Shown here: positions 27,435 to 36,668 of the stretch, piece by piece | How the letters are laid out: each line of letters starts with the position of its first letter | How positions within the stretch are numbered: position 1 is the first letter of the stretch | Assembly: GCA_040216765.1 (NCBI GenBank) | Contig: JAVJON010000007.1 | Coordinates: 186,001-250,000 of the forward strand | Origin: Marinibaculum sp040216765 | GTDB taxonomy: Bacteria > Pseudomonadota > Alphaproteobacteria > Ferrovibrionales > Ferrovibrionaceae | Direction: 5' to 3' | Length of the DNA stretch: 64,000 nt | The notes under the pieces: generated by a model | What the model was told of the DNA's origin: nothing | Databases searched by the model: none | The model's input: only the letters and a program-made list of their open reading frames with translations | Translations under genes and position numbers: made by a program

Positions 27435-28589
27435 ATGCCGGCAGACTCGCAGGGCAGCTACGATTTCTTGAATCTGGAGCGCGTCATCTGGGGCCGGCCC
27501 GCCGCCGCGGCGGTGCGCGCGGAGGCGGACCTGCGCGGCGCGCAGCGGGTCTTCATCGTGGCGAGCCGCAGCTTGAACACCACGACCCCGGTGGTGGAGC
27601 GGATCCGGGCCGCCCTGGGGGACCTGCATGTCGGGACCTTCGACGGCTGCCGGGAACATGCCCCGCGCGACACCGTCATGGCGGCCATCCATGCCGCGCG
27701 CGCCGCGCGCCCGGACCTGATCGTCAGCGCCGGCGGCGGCACCGTGATCGATACCGTCAAGATCGTGCTGATCGGCCTGGCCCATGACGTGACCACGGAG
27801 GAGGAACTGGCCGGCTATCGCATGCAGGCCGGCGCGCGGATCGCGCCGCCGCCCTGTCGCCAGATCGCGGTGCCGACCACCCTGTCCGCCGCGGAGTTCA
27901 GCAATCTGGGCGGCAGCCTGGACCCGAAGCGCAAGACCAAGGACCCGTTCACCGGGCCGCAGGTCGGGCCGGCGGCGGTGATCCTGGACCCCGAGGCCTG
28001 CCTGCACACGCCGGAGACCCTGTGGACGTCGACCGGCATGCGCGCGGTGGACCATGCGGTGGAATCGCTCTGCTCGATCGCCCCGGCGCCGCTGGTCGAC
28101 GGCTGCGCGCAGCACGCGCTGCGGCTGTTCCGCGAAGGGCTGCCGGCCTCCCGGGCCGCGCCGCAGGACCTTGCGGGCCGGCTGCTCTGCCAGCAGGCGG
28201 CATGGCTCGCCGCAACCGGCATCGTCCGCACCCCCTATGGCGCCAGCCATGGCATCGGCCATGCCCTGGGCGCGGTGACCGGCATGGCCCACGGCATCAC
28301 CTCCTGCGTGATGCTGCCGGCGGTGATGCAGTGGAACCTGCCGGAAACCGGGCCGCAGCAGCAGCTGGTGGCCGCGGCGATGGGGCAGCCCGACCGCCCG
28401 GCGCACGAATCCGTTGCCGCCCTGGTGCGGCAGCTCGGCCTGCCGGGCCGGCTGAGCGAGGCCGGCGTCACCCGCGACCAGATGCCGAAGATCGTCGAGG
28501 TGGCGATGGGCAATATGTGGGTGAAGACCAACCCGCGCCCGGTGCGCAGCCCCGCGGACCTGGAGGCGATCCTGGAGCTTGCCTGGTAG
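27435..28589 (+). CDS. iron-containing alcohol dehydrogenase family protein
   Basis: 384-residue group III alcohol dehydrogenase/maleylacetate reductase-like enzyme. Nucleotide-binding GGG motif in LIVSAGGGTVIDTVK; metal-binding region ASHGIGHALGAVTGMAHG with conserved His residues, and TGMRAVDHAVESL with the Asp/His pair. The substrate is uncertain; maleylacetate or a short alcohol are typical in the family. ATG 27435 has AGGGAGG six bases upstream. Convergent with an SDR gene. Confidence 0.9.
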   Translation: MPADSQGSYDFLNLERVIWGRPAAAAVRAEADLRGAQRVFIVASRSLNTTTPVVERIRAALGDLHVGTFDGCREHAPRDTVMAAIHAARAARPDLIVSAGGGTVIDTVKIVLIGLAHDVTTEEELAGYRMQAGARIAPPPCRQIAVPTTLSAAEFSNLGGSLDPKRKTKDPFTGPQVGPAAVILDPEACLHTPETLWTSTGMRAVDHAVESLCSIAPAPLVDGCAQHALRLFREGLPASRAAPQDLAGRLLCQQAAWLAATGIVRTPYGASHGIGHALGAVTGMAHGITSCVMLPAVMQWNLPETGPQQQLVAAAMGQPDRPAHESVAALVRQLGLPGRLSEAGVTRDQMPKIVEVAMGNMWVKTNPRPVRSPADLEAILELAW

Positions 28590-28610
28590 GGGCGGGACGG
28601 CGGGGGCCGC

Positions 28611-29372
28611 TCAGATGCAGCGCCCGCCATCGACCTCCATGGCGAGGCCGGTGACGAAGGCGGCCTCGTCGGAGGCGAGGTAGACCGTCGCCATGCCCAG
28701 GTCTTCCGGCGTCGAGAACCGGCCGAGCGGGATGCCGGCGAGGAATTTCTCGCGGATCTCGTCGGTTTCCTCGCCGCCCATGAACTCCTTCAGCATCGGC
28801 GTGCGCCCGGCCACCGGGCAGAGCGCGTTCACGCGGATCCGCTGCGGGGCCAGTTCCACCGCCATGGACTTGGTCATGGTGACCACTGCGCCCTTGGAGG
28901 CATTGTACCAGGTCAGTCCCGGGCGGGGCCGCAAGGCGGCGCTGGAGGCCATGTTGACGATCGCCCCGCCGCCGCGGGCGGCGAGCGCCGGCACGCCGTG
29001 CAGCGCGGCCAGGTAGATGCTCTTCACGTTGACCGCGAAGATCCGGTCGAACTGCGCCTCGTCGACCTCCAGCATCGGCCCCATGCGCTGCGGGATGCCC
29101 GCATTGTTCACCAGGATGTCCAGGCCCCCGAACCGCCCGACGGTGCCCTCCACCATGGCCTTCACGTCCGCAGACAGGGAGACGTCGGCGGCGATCGCTG
29201 CCGTCTCCGCCTTGCCGTCGGCCGCAATCGCCGCGGCCTGGCGGGCGGCGCCCTCGCCATCCAGATCGGCGACCATCACCTTCGCGCCTTCGCGCGCCAG
29301 GCAGGCCGCGATGCCGGCGCCGAAGCCGGAGGCCGCGCCCGTGACCAGTGCCACCTTGCCAGCAAGCCGCAT
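28611..29372 (-). CDS. short-chain dehydrogenase/reductase
   Basis: 253-residue classical SDR. Rossmann motif TGAASGFGAG (about 11-20), NNAG at 89-92, catalytic Ser143, Tyr156 and Lys160 in MASS...WYNASKG, then the PG/VAGRTPM region and the C-terminal DGGRCI end. An Asp after the second beta strand (ADLDG) favours NAD over NADP. Substrate unknown. Converges with the iron-ADH gene, 21 bp apart; start 29372 chosen because family proteins begin MRLAGKVALVTG. Confidence 0.93.
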   Translation of the reverse strand: MRLAGKVALVTGAASGFGAGIAACLAREGAKVMVADLDGEGAARQAAAIAADGKAETAAIAADVSLSADVKAMVEGTVGRFGGLDILVNNAGIPQRMGPMLEVDEAQFDRIFAVNVKSIYLAALHGVPALAARGGGAIVNMASSAALRPRPGLTWYNASKGAVVTMTKSMAVELAPQRIRVNALCPVAGRTPMLKEFMGGEETDEIREKFLAGIPLGRFSTPEDLGMATVYLASDEAAFVTGLAMEVDGGRCI

Positions 29373-29545
29373 GTCCCTGTTCCTTTCCTCCCGGGCGGAC
29401 GCCACCGGGCCCGCAGGATGCGGACCATAAGGCGGCAAAAGCCTCTCCGCCAGCGATGGCGGGGGGCGCAGCGGCGGGCCGCCGATTGCCGTTGCGGTGC
29501 CGGCCCGCCTGCTGTCTAGATAGGCGTTCGCAATTCGAGGTGGGC

Positions 29546-30358
29546 ATGGCTGAACAGGCGAAACGGCGCAGGCGCGGGTTCCGGCGGAAGCGGCAGCACC
29601 GGCGGGGCGTCAGGGCCTCGCTGCGCACCTATTTCCTGACCGGGCTGATCGTCGCGGCGCCGATCGCGATTACCGTCTACATCACCTACTGGTTCGTCGT
29701 CTTTGTCGACGAGACCGTCGCCCAGCTGCTGCCGGTCAAGCTGAATCCCAGCACCTACCTGCCGTTCACCCTGCCGGGGCTGGGGGTGATCATCGCGCTG
29801 ATCGCGCTGATCCTGATCGGCTTCCTGACCACCAACTATCTGGGGCGGGCGATCCTGCGGCTGGGGGAAAGCATCCTCGACCAGATGCCGGTCGTGCGCT
29901 CCGTCTACTCGGCGCTGAAGCAGTTGTTCGAGGCGGTGTTCAGCCAGGGCGGGACCTCGTTCCGGCAGGTCTGCGTCGTGGAATATCCACGCACCGGCAC
30001 CTGGGCGATCGCGTTCGTCACCACGGAGGACAGCGGCGAGATCGCGGAGCATATCGGGCATCAGATGATCGGCCTGTTCGTGCCGACCACGCCGAACCCG
30101 ACATCGGGATACCTGATCTATGTCCGGCCGGAAGAGGTGCATGTCCTGGACATGTCCGTGGAGGACGCCATGAAGCTGGTCGTCTCCGGCGGCGTGGTGA
30201 AGGTGGGGCCGAACGCGGAAGAGGAGGGCGAGGACGATCCTGAGACCGGGGGTGCGGACGGGGAGGCCGCCCAGGTGGTGCCGGCGAATGCCGCAGCGCC
30301 GTCCGCCGCTCAGCCGGAGCGGAACAGCCGCGCGGCGGCATCCCGCTCGAACAGGTAG
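29546..30358 (+). CDS. DUF502-family membrane protein
   Basis: 270-residue inner-membrane protein. A basic N terminus (KRRRRGFRRKRQHRRG) precedes two membrane helices (TYFLTGLIVAAPIAITVYITYWF and PGLGVIIALIALILIGFLT), then LGRAILRLGESILDQMPVVRSVYSALKQLFEAV and the conserved VPTTPNPTSGYL motif diagnostic of DUF502. Function unknown; Rhodospirillales usually carry it near recG/mfd. Its 3' end overlaps the recG 3' end by 49 bp in convergent orientation. Confidence 0.92.
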   Translation: MAEQAKRRRRGFRRKRQHRRGVRASLRTYFLTGLIVAAPIAITVYITYWFVVFVDETVAQLLPVKLNPSTYLPFTLPGLGVIIALIALILIGFLTTNYLGRAILRLGESILDQMPVVRSVYSALKQLFEAVFSQGGTSFRQVCVVEYPRTGTWAIAFVTTEDSGEIAEHIGHQMIGLFVPTTPNPTSGYLIYVRPEEVHVLDMSVEDAMKLVVSGGVVKVGPNAEEEGEDDPETGGADGEAAQVVPANAAAPSAAQPERNSRAAASRSNR

Positions 30359-32412
30359 AGCAGCACCTTCAGCGCCGCGCCGCGGGCGCCGGCCAGGTCC
30401 GGGTCGGTCGCCATGATCAGGCGGGCATCGTCGCGTGCCACCGCCAGCAGTTCGCCATGCACCGCCAGGTCCGCCAGGCGGGTCTTCGGCAGCCCGGCCT
30501 GACGGGTGCCCAGGATCTCGCCCGCGCCGCGCAGCTCCAGGTCGCGTTCGGCAATGACGAAGCCGTCGTCGGTGGCGCAGAGCGTCTCCAGCCGCTGCCG
30601 CGCGACATCCGACAGCGGCGGCGAATAGAGCAGCAGGCAGCGGCCCTGGGCGGCGCCCCGGCCGATCCGGCCGCGCAGCTGGTGCAGCTGTGCCAGGCCG
30701 AAGCGCTCCGCCTCCTCGATCACCATCAGGCTGGCGGCCGGCACGTCGACGCCGACCTCCACCACCGTGGTGGCGACCAGCAGCGCGGCACCGTCGGGGG
30801 CGGAGAAGCGCGCCATCGCCGCATCCTTCTGCGCCGGCTTCAGGCGGCCGTGCAGCAGGGCCACGCGGTCCTCGCCCAGCAGGTTGCCGAGCATGCGGGC
30901 CCGGCCCTCCGCGGCGGCCTGCTCGGCGGTCTCGTCCTCGTCCGCGACCAGGGGGCAGATCCAGTAGGCTTTCGCACCCGCGTCCAGCCGCCGCCGCAGC
31001 CGGTCGAGCACCGCATCCAGCCGGTCGACCGGCGCCATCGAGGTGATGCTGGGCTGCCGCCCCGGCGGCTTGCCCTCCAGCCGCGAGACCTCCATGTCGC
31101 CGTACAGCGCCAGGGTCAGGGTGCGCGGAATCGGCGTGGCGGTCATCACCAGCAGGTGCGCCGGCCCGTCGCCCGCCCGCTCGCGCTCCGCCAGCAGCAG
31201 GCGCTGGTGCACCCCGAAGCGATGCTGCTCGTCGATCACCGCCAGCCCCAGGGAGCGGAACCGCATGCGCGACTGGATCAGCGCATGGGTGCCGACCATC
31301 AGGTCGATCTCGCCGGCCTCCAGCCCGGCCGCCAGGGCGGCCTTGCGGGCATCGCTGTCGCGGCCGGTCACCAGGGCGAGGCGGATGCCGGCGGCCTCGG
31401 CCAGCGGCCGCAGGACGGCCTCGTGCTGGCGGGCCAGGATCTCTGTCGGCGCCATGATCGCCGCCTGGTGACCGGCCTCGATCGCGGTCAGCGCGGCCAG
31501 GGTCGCCACCAGGGTCTTGCCGCTGCCGACATCGCCCTGCAGCAGGCGATGCATGCGGGTGCCGCCGGCCAGGTCGCCGAGGATCTCCGCCAGGCAGAGC
31601 TCCTGCGCCGGGGTCGGCTTGAACGGCAGCACGGCGAGCGCCTTTGCCACCAGCGCGCCGCTGCCCTTCAACGGTGCGGCGGCCCGGCGCACGGTCCGCC
31701 CGCGCATCAGGGCGAGCGCAAGCTGGCCGGCCAGAAGCTCGTCATAGGCAAGCCGGGCCCGTGCCGGGGTCAGCGGCGACAGGTCGGCCTCGTCGGCCGG
31801 CCGGTGGGCGGCCAGCAGCGCCTCCTGCCAGGACGGCCAGCGGCGCCGCTCGCGGAACGCCGCGTCCTGCCATTCCGGCAGGTCGGGGGCGAGCGCCAGC
31901 GCCCCTGCGACGATCCGCCCCAGCACCTTGGGGCTGAGCCCGGCGGTCAGCGGATAGACCGGCTGCACCTTCTCCTGCCCGGCCCAGTCCTCGGCCGTGG
32001 CGATCAGGTCCGGATGGGTCATCTGCAGCTGGTCCTGGAAGCGTTCCAGCCGGCCGGAGACGATCCGCTCGCCGCCTTCGGGCAGGACCTTGTCCAGATA
32101 GTCCGGGCGGGCGTTGAAGAACACCAGCGCGATCTCCCCGGTCTCGTCGAAACAGGCGACCCGATAGGGTTGCCGCGGGCTGCGCGGCCGCTGGTGGCGG
32201 CCGACCTGCAGCGCCAGGGTGACGATGCGGCCGGGCAGGGCCTCGGCCAGCTTCGGCTGGTAGCGCCGGTCGATCACCCCGCTGGGCAGGTGCCACCACA
32301 GGTCGACGGCATGGGGGCCGGCCAGGCGCCCGATCTGTTCCGACAGCCGCGGGCCGCAGCCCTTGATGGCTTTGATGTCGGTGAAGGCGGGGAACAGGAT
32401 CTGCGGGCGCAT
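30310..32412 (-). CDS. recG: ATP-dependent DNA helicase RecG
   Basis: 700-residue RecG, which remodels stalled forks and branch-migrates Holliday junctions. An N-terminal wedge/OB domain (IVTLALQVGRHQRPRS...GEIALVFFNARPDYL) precedes the SF2 helicase core: Walker A GDVGSGKT, PTEILARQH, DEQHRFGVHQR (motif II), MTATPIPRTL (III), then TTVVEVGVDVPAASLMVIEEAERFGLAQLHQLRGRIGRG (V-VI). Start 32412 (MRPQILFP) fits the family better than the in-frame upstream Met at 32448. The 3' end overlaps the DUF502 gene. Confidence 0.97.
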   Translation of the reverse strand: MRPQILFPAFTDIKAIKGCGPRLSEQIGRLAGPHAVDLWWHLPSGVIDRRYQPKLAEALPGRIVTLALQVGRHQRPRSPRQPYRVACFDETGEIALVFFNARPDYLDKVLPEGGERIVSGRLERFQDQLQMTHPDLIATAEDWAGQEKVQPVYPLTAGLSPKVLGRIVAGALALAPDLPEWQDAAFRERRRWPSWQEALLAAHRPADEADLSPLTPARARLAYDELLAGQLALALMRGRTVRRAAAPLKGSGALVAKALAVLPFKPTPAQELCLAEILGDLAGGTRMHRLLQGDVGSGKTLVATLAALTAIEAGHQAAIMAPTEILARQHEAVLRPLAEAAGIRLALVTGRDSDARKAALAAGLEAGEIDLMVGTHALIQSRMRFRSLGLAVIDEQHRFGVHQRLLLAERERAGDGPAHLLVMTATPIPRTLTLALYGDMEVSRLEGKPPGRQPSITSMAPVDRLDAVLDRLRRRLDAGAKAYWICPLVADEDETAEQAAAEGRARMLGNLLGEDRVALLHGRLKPAQKDAAMARFSAPDGAALLVATTVVEVGVDVPAASLMVIEEAERFGLAQLHQLRGRIGRGAAQGRCLLLYSPPLSDVARQRLETLCATDDGFVIAERDLELRGAGEILGTRQAGLPKTRLADLAVHGELLAVARDDARLIMATDPDLAGARGAALKVLLYLFERDAAARLFRSG

Positions 32413-32575
32413 GGCGCGGAAGGTAGCCAAGGCGCGGGCCCGGGTCATCCTTCATCGGCCGCTGCGACCGCCCTGGCGGTTGGCAGGGCGGCAGGGGCGG
32501 CGCTATATCCCCGCAGGACAAGACCGCGCGCCCGGCAGGGCGGGCGCTGCCGGACCTGCAGGGGACCATGCCGCC

Positions 32576-32890
32576 ATGACCGATGCCGAGAACCGGGCCA
32601 GGACCGACGGGCATGCCAATGACGATGCGGCCGGGCCGCTGGAGACCCGCCGCAAGCGGCTGATCTATCGCAGCCTCTATACCGGGATAAAGGAGACCGA
32701 CCTGCTGCTGGGCCGGTTCGCGCGGGCCCATGTGCCGCATTTCACCGAGGCGGAACTGGACCAGTACGAGCGGCTGCTGGACGTCAACGAGGATCCCCGG
32801 ATCTATGCCTGGGCGATCGGCCGCGAAGCGGTCCCTGCGGCGTTCGACACGCCGGTGATGAAGCTCCTGCAGAACTTCAAACTGACGTGA
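32576..32890 (+). CDS. sdhE: succinate dehydrogenase assembly factor SdhE
   Basis: 104-residue protein of the SdhE/Sdh5 family, which helps insert FAD covalently into the SdhA flavoprotein. Diagnostic segments: RLIYRSLYTGIKETDLLLGRFARAHVPHF (RxxxRGxxE-type helix), YERLLDVNEDPRIYAWAIG and the C-terminal LLQNFKL. Divergent from recG and 7 bp before mfd, a common alphaproteobacterial order. Confidence 0.95.
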   Translation: MTDAENRARTDGHANDDAAGPLETRRKRLIYRSLYTGIKETDLLLGRFARAHVPHFTEAELDQYERLLDVNEDPRIYAWAIGREAVPAAFDTPVMKLLQNFKLT

Positions 32891-32897
32891 CAATCCA

Positions 32898-35800
32898 TTG
32901 AAAAAGAACGATTTAAATCTGATCAAAGCCGGTCGCTATCGTCTCTGCGGCGCGCCGGAAGGGGTCGATGCGCGGGCCCTCGCGGCGCTGGCCCAGGCCC
33001 GCGGCGGCGCGGTGCTGCACGTCGCCCGCGACGATGCCCGCATGGCGGCGCTGACGGCGGCCCTGGGCTTCTTCGCGCCCGGCCTGACGGTGCTGCAGTT
33101 GCCGGCCTGGGACTGCCTGCCCTACGACCGGGTGTCGCCCAATGCCGATCTCTGCGCGCGGCGCATGGACACCCTGGGCCACCTGGCTGCCCTGGATGAC
33201 GGGGTGGCGGCAGGCCCGCTGGTGGTGCTGACCACCGTGAACGCGATGCTGCAGAAGGTGCCGTCACGGGCCTTCCTGCGCGAGGCGCGCTTTCCCCTGG
33301 CCGTCGGCGCGCGGCTCGACCGCGAGGCGCTGCAGACCTATCTGGTCCATGCCGGCTATCACCGGGTCGGCCAGGTCATGGAGCCGGGCGAGTTCGCCTT
33401 CCGCGGCGGCCTGATCGACCTGTTCCCGCCCGGTGTGAACCGCTCGGCGGAGGGCGAGGGCAGCGATCCTTTGCGTATCGACATGTTCGGCGACGAGATC
33501 GAGGCCCTGCGCAGCTTCGATGCCCTGACCCAGCGCACCACCGGCCGGCTGCAGGCCTTCACCCTGCAGGCGGCCAGCGAACTGAGCCTGGACGAGGGCT
33601 CCATCCAGCGCTTTCGCCAGGGCTATCGCGCGCAGTTCGGCGCGGTCACCGATGCCGACGCGCTCTATGCCGCCGTCTCGGAAGGGCGCAAGCATCCGGG
33701 CATGGAGCATTGGCTGCCGCTGTTCCACGAGCGGCTGGAGCGGTTGACCGACTACCTGCCCGAGGCCGCGATCAGCCTGGACCATCTGGCGGAAGAGGCG
33801 CGGGACGAGCGGCTGGCGGCCGTGGCGGACTTCTTCGCCGCCCGCAAGGAGGCGGCGGCCGATCGCGCGAGCGACCCGGGCAGCCCCTACAAGCCGCTGC
33901 CGCCGGACCAGCTCTACCTCACCGGCGCCGATTGGGAGGCGGCGCTGGCGGACCGGGTGGTCGCGTCCTTCACCCCCTACCGCGAGCCTGACGCCCAGGC
34001 CCGCACAATCGACCTGGCCGGCGAGCAGGGGCGCGACTTCGCGCCGGAGCGCACGCAGGGCGCCAATGTCTACGAGGCGCTGCGCGACCATCTGGCCGCG
34101 CTGCGCAAGGCCGGCCGGCAGCGGATCCTGGTCGCCAGCTATTCCGCTGGCGCCCGCGACCGGCTGCGGACCGTGCTCGCCGACCATGGGGTCGAGGGGC
34201 TGGTGGAGATCGCCGATGCCGCCGGCCTGCCGGCGCCGGGCAAGGGCATCGGCATCGCCGTGCTGCCCCTGGAGCGCGGCTTCGCCGATGCCGACCTGGT
34301 CACCGTCACCGAGCAGGACCTGCTGGGCGACCGGCTGTCGCGGCCCAGGCGGCGCTCCCGCCGGGCGGAGAACTTCCTGGCGGAGGCGAGCCAGATCGCG
34401 CCGGGCGACCATGTGGTGCATGTCGACCATGGCATCGGCCGCTACGAGGGCCTGCAGACCCTGGAGATCGGCGGGGCGCCGCATGACTGCCTGCTGCTGG
34501 TCTATGACGGCGGCGACAAGCTCTACCTGCCGGTCGAGAATATCGAGGTGCTCAGCCGCTACGCGTCCGAGGACGCGACCGTGGCGCTCGACAAGCTGGG
34601 CGGTACCGGCTGGCAGGGCCGCAAGGCGCGGCTGAAGAAGCGCCTGAAGGACATGGCGGAGGAGCTGCTGAAGGTGGCGGCGGCCCGCGCCCTGCGGCGC
34701 GCGCCGGCGATGCTGGCGCCGCACGGCGCCTATGACGAGTTCGCCGCCCGCTTCCCGTTCCAGGAGACCGACGACCAGGCCCGCGCGATCGAGGACACCA
34801 TCGACGACCTGGCCTCGGGCAAGCCGATGGACCGGCTGGTCTGCGGCGATGTCGGCTTCGGCAAGACCGAGGTGGCGCTGCGGGCGGCCTTCGTCACCGC
34901 GGTCGAGGGCCGCCAGGTGGCCCTGGTCTGCCCGACCACCCTGCTCGCGCGGCAGCATTTCCAGACCTTCCGCGACCGTTTCAGCGACCTGCCGGTGCGG
35001 GTGGCGCAGCTCTCCCGCCTGGTGACGCCGAAGGACGCCAAGCTCGTCAAGAAGGAGCTGGCCGAGGGCAAGGTCGACATAATCATCGGCACCCATGCGC
35101 TGCTGTCGAAGTCGATCCAGTTCGGCGATCTGGGCCTGCTGATCGTCGACGAGGAGCAGCATTTCGGCGTCCGCCACAAGGAGCGGCTGAAGCAGCTGCG
35201 CTCGGACGTGCATGTCCTGACCCTGTCGGCGACGCCGATCCCGCGCACCCTGCAGCTCGCCATGTCGGGCCTGCGGGAGCTGAGCCTGATCGCGACCCCG
35301 CCGGTCGACCGGCTGGCGGTGCGCACCTTCGTGATGCCGTTCGACAGCCTGATCGTGCGCGAGGCCCTGCTGCGCGAGCATTACCGCGGCGGGCAGTCGT
35401 TCTATGTCTGCCCGCGGGTCGCCGACCTGGCCGAGGCGCGCGAATACCTGACCAGCCAGGTGCCCGAGGTGAAGGCCGTGGTGGCGCATGGCCAGATGGC
35501 GCCCAGCGAGCTGGAGGACGTGATGACCGCGTTCTACGAGGGCGCGTTCGACGTCCTGGTCTCCACCAACATCGTGGAGAGCGGGCTGGATATCCCGCGC
35601 GCCAACACCCTGGTGGTGCATCGCGCCGACATGTTCGGCCTGGCGCAGCTCTACCAGCTGCGCGGCCGGATCGGCCGGTCCAAGACCCGGGGCTATGCCT
35701 ATTTCACCCTGCCGGCGCGGCGCCAGCCGACCGCCAATGCGGAACGCCGGCTGAAGGTGCTGCAGACCCTGGACACCCTGGGCGCGGGCTTCAGCCTGGC

Positions 35801-36431
35801 CAGCCACGACCTGGACATCCGCGGTGCCGGCAACCTGCTGGGCGAGGAGCAGTCCGGCCATATCCGCGAGGTCGGCTTCGAGCTGTACCAGGACATGCTG
35901 CAGGAGGCGATGGTCACCGCCCGCGGCGAGGGCCTGGCGGAGGACGAGGGCCGCTGGTCGCCGCAGATCACCCTGGGCAATGCCGTGCTGATCCCGGAGG
36001 CCTATGTCGCCGACCTGAACCTGCGGCTGCAGCTCTATCGCCGCATCGCGCGGCTGGCCGACGGGGCGGAGATAGAGGATTTCATCGCCGAGATGGTCGA
36101 CCGCTTCGGTGCCATGCCGGAGGAGATGCGCCACCTGCTGGACATCGTCGCGATCAAGCAGGCCTGCCTGCGGGCCAATGTGGAGAAGATCGACGCCGGC
36201 CCGAAGGGCGCCACCATCGCCTTCCGCAACGAAAGCTTCCCCAACCCCGCCGGGCTGATCAACTGGATCAGCCAGGAGCCCGGCCAGGCCAAGCTCCGCC
36301 CCGACCACAAGCTGGTCCTGCTGCGCGAATGGACGGAACCGTCGGACCGGGTGAAAGGCGTGCAGCGCCTGGTCGGCAAGCTGGCGGAGATCGCGGAAGC
36401 TGGCGCGAAGGGGCAGGCGGCGGCCGGGTGA
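32898..36431 (+). CDS. mfd: transcription-repair coupling factor
   Basis: 1177-residue Mfd, which displaces RNA polymerase stalled at lesions and recruits UvrABC. N-terminal UvrB-homology region (LQLPAWDCLPYDRVSP, GEFAFRGGLIDLFPPG), RNAP-interacting CarD/Tudor-like domain (GDHVVHVDHGIGRYEGL), then the translocase core with Walker A GDVGFGKTE, DEEQHFGV, SATPIPRTL and LYQLRGRIGRSKTRGYAY, and the C-terminal TRCF domain. The start is the TTG at 32898; a stop codon 13 bp upstream rules out extension, and no Shine-Dalgarno is seen, so coupling to sdhE (7-bp gap) is likely. Confidence 0.97.
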   Translation: MKKNDLNLIKAGRYRLCGAPEGVDARALAALAQARGGAVLHVARDDARMAALTAALGFFAPGLTVLQLPAWDCLPYDRVSPNADLCARRMDTLGHLAALDDGVAAGPLVVLTTVNAMLQKVPSRAFLREARFPLAVGARLDREALQTYLVHAGYHRVGQVMEPGEFAFRGGLIDLFPPGVNRSAEGEGSDPLRIDMFGDEIEALRSFDALTQRTTGRLQAFTLQAASELSLDEGSIQRFRQGYRAQFGAVTDADALYAAVSEGRKHPGMEHWLPLFHERLERLTDYLPEAAISLDHLAEEARDERLAAVADFFAARKEAAADRASDPGSPYKPLPPDQLYLTGADWEAALADRVVASFTPYREPDAQARTIDLAGEQGRDFAPERTQGANVYEALRDHLAALRKAGRQRILVASYSAGARDRLRTVLADHGVEGLVEIADAAGLPAPGKGIGIAVLPLERGFADADLVTVTEQDLLGDRLSRPRRRSRRAENFLAEASQIAPGDHVVHVDHGIGRYEGLQTLEIGGAPHDCLLLVYDGGDKLYLPVENIEVLSRYASEDATVALDKLGGTGWQGRKARLKKRLKDMAEELLKVAAARALRRAPAMLAPHGAYDEFAARFPFQETDDQARAIEDTIDDLASGKPMDRLVCGDVGFGKTEVALRAAFVTAVEGRQVALVCPTTLLARQHFQTFRDRFSDLPVRVAQLSRLVTPKDAKLVKKELAEGKVDIIIGTHALLSKSIQFGDLGLLIVDEEQHFGVRHKERLKQLRSDVHVLTLSATPIPRTLQLAMSGLRELSLIATPPVDRLAVRTFVMPFDSLIVREALLREHYRGGQSFYVCPRVADLAEAREYLTSQVPEVKAVVAHGQMAPSELEDVMTAFYEGAFDVLVSTNIVESGLDIPRANTLVVHRADMFGLAQLYQLRGRIGRSKTRGYAYFTLPARRQPTANAERRLKVLQTLDTLGAGFSLASHDLDIRGAGNLLGEEQSGHIREVGFELYQDMLQEAMVTARGEGLAEDEGRWSPQITLGNAVLIPEAYVADLNLRLQLYRRIARLADGAEIEDFIAEMVDRFGAMPEEMRHLLDIVAIKQACLRANVEKIDAGPKGATIAFRNESFPNPAGLINWISQEPGQAKLRPDHKLVLLREWTEPSDRVKGVQRLVGKLAEIAEAGAKGQAAAG

Positions 36432-36480
36432 GGGCGGCGTGACGATCCTGGTTTCTCGCATATCCGCGCCACACAAACCT

Positions 36481-36539
36481 CCGTCATTCCGGCCTTGAGC
36501 GCCCCCCGGGATTCGCCCGGAGGCCCCTTCCGCTGACGG
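36481..36539. repeat. palindromic element after mfd
   Basis: CCGTCA at 36481-36486 pairs with TGACGG at 36534-36539, and an inner CCGGG-ATTCG-CCCGG hairpin lies at 36506-36520. The outer end (CCGTCATTCC) resembles the start of the 135-bp units at 48375-48983, so it may be a solitary relative of that family, located about 50 bp after the mfd stop. Confidence 0.45.
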
Positions 36540-36589
36540 CTCCGTGCCGCGACGGCTGCAGACCGGGGCCCAGGGCCGGCACGGCCCAG

Positions 36590-36614
36590 GGAACGTTCCG
36601 GAGCCTCTCCTGTT
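36590..36614 (+). promoter_or_regulatory. candidate EcfG (general stress) promoter
   Basis: GGAAC (36590-36594), a 16-base spacer and TGTT (36611-36614; GTT at 36612) match the alphaproteobacterial EcfG consensus GGAAC-N16/17-(C)GTT except for T in place of C. A start near 36620 gives a leader of about 48 nt before the DUF2231 gene. GGAAC is part of the palindrome GGAACGTTCC. Confidence 0.5.
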
Positions 36615-36668
36615 GCCAAAGAGGTTGGCCGTCGTTCGGCCGCCCACAGGCGAAAGCGAGGTGGAGCC

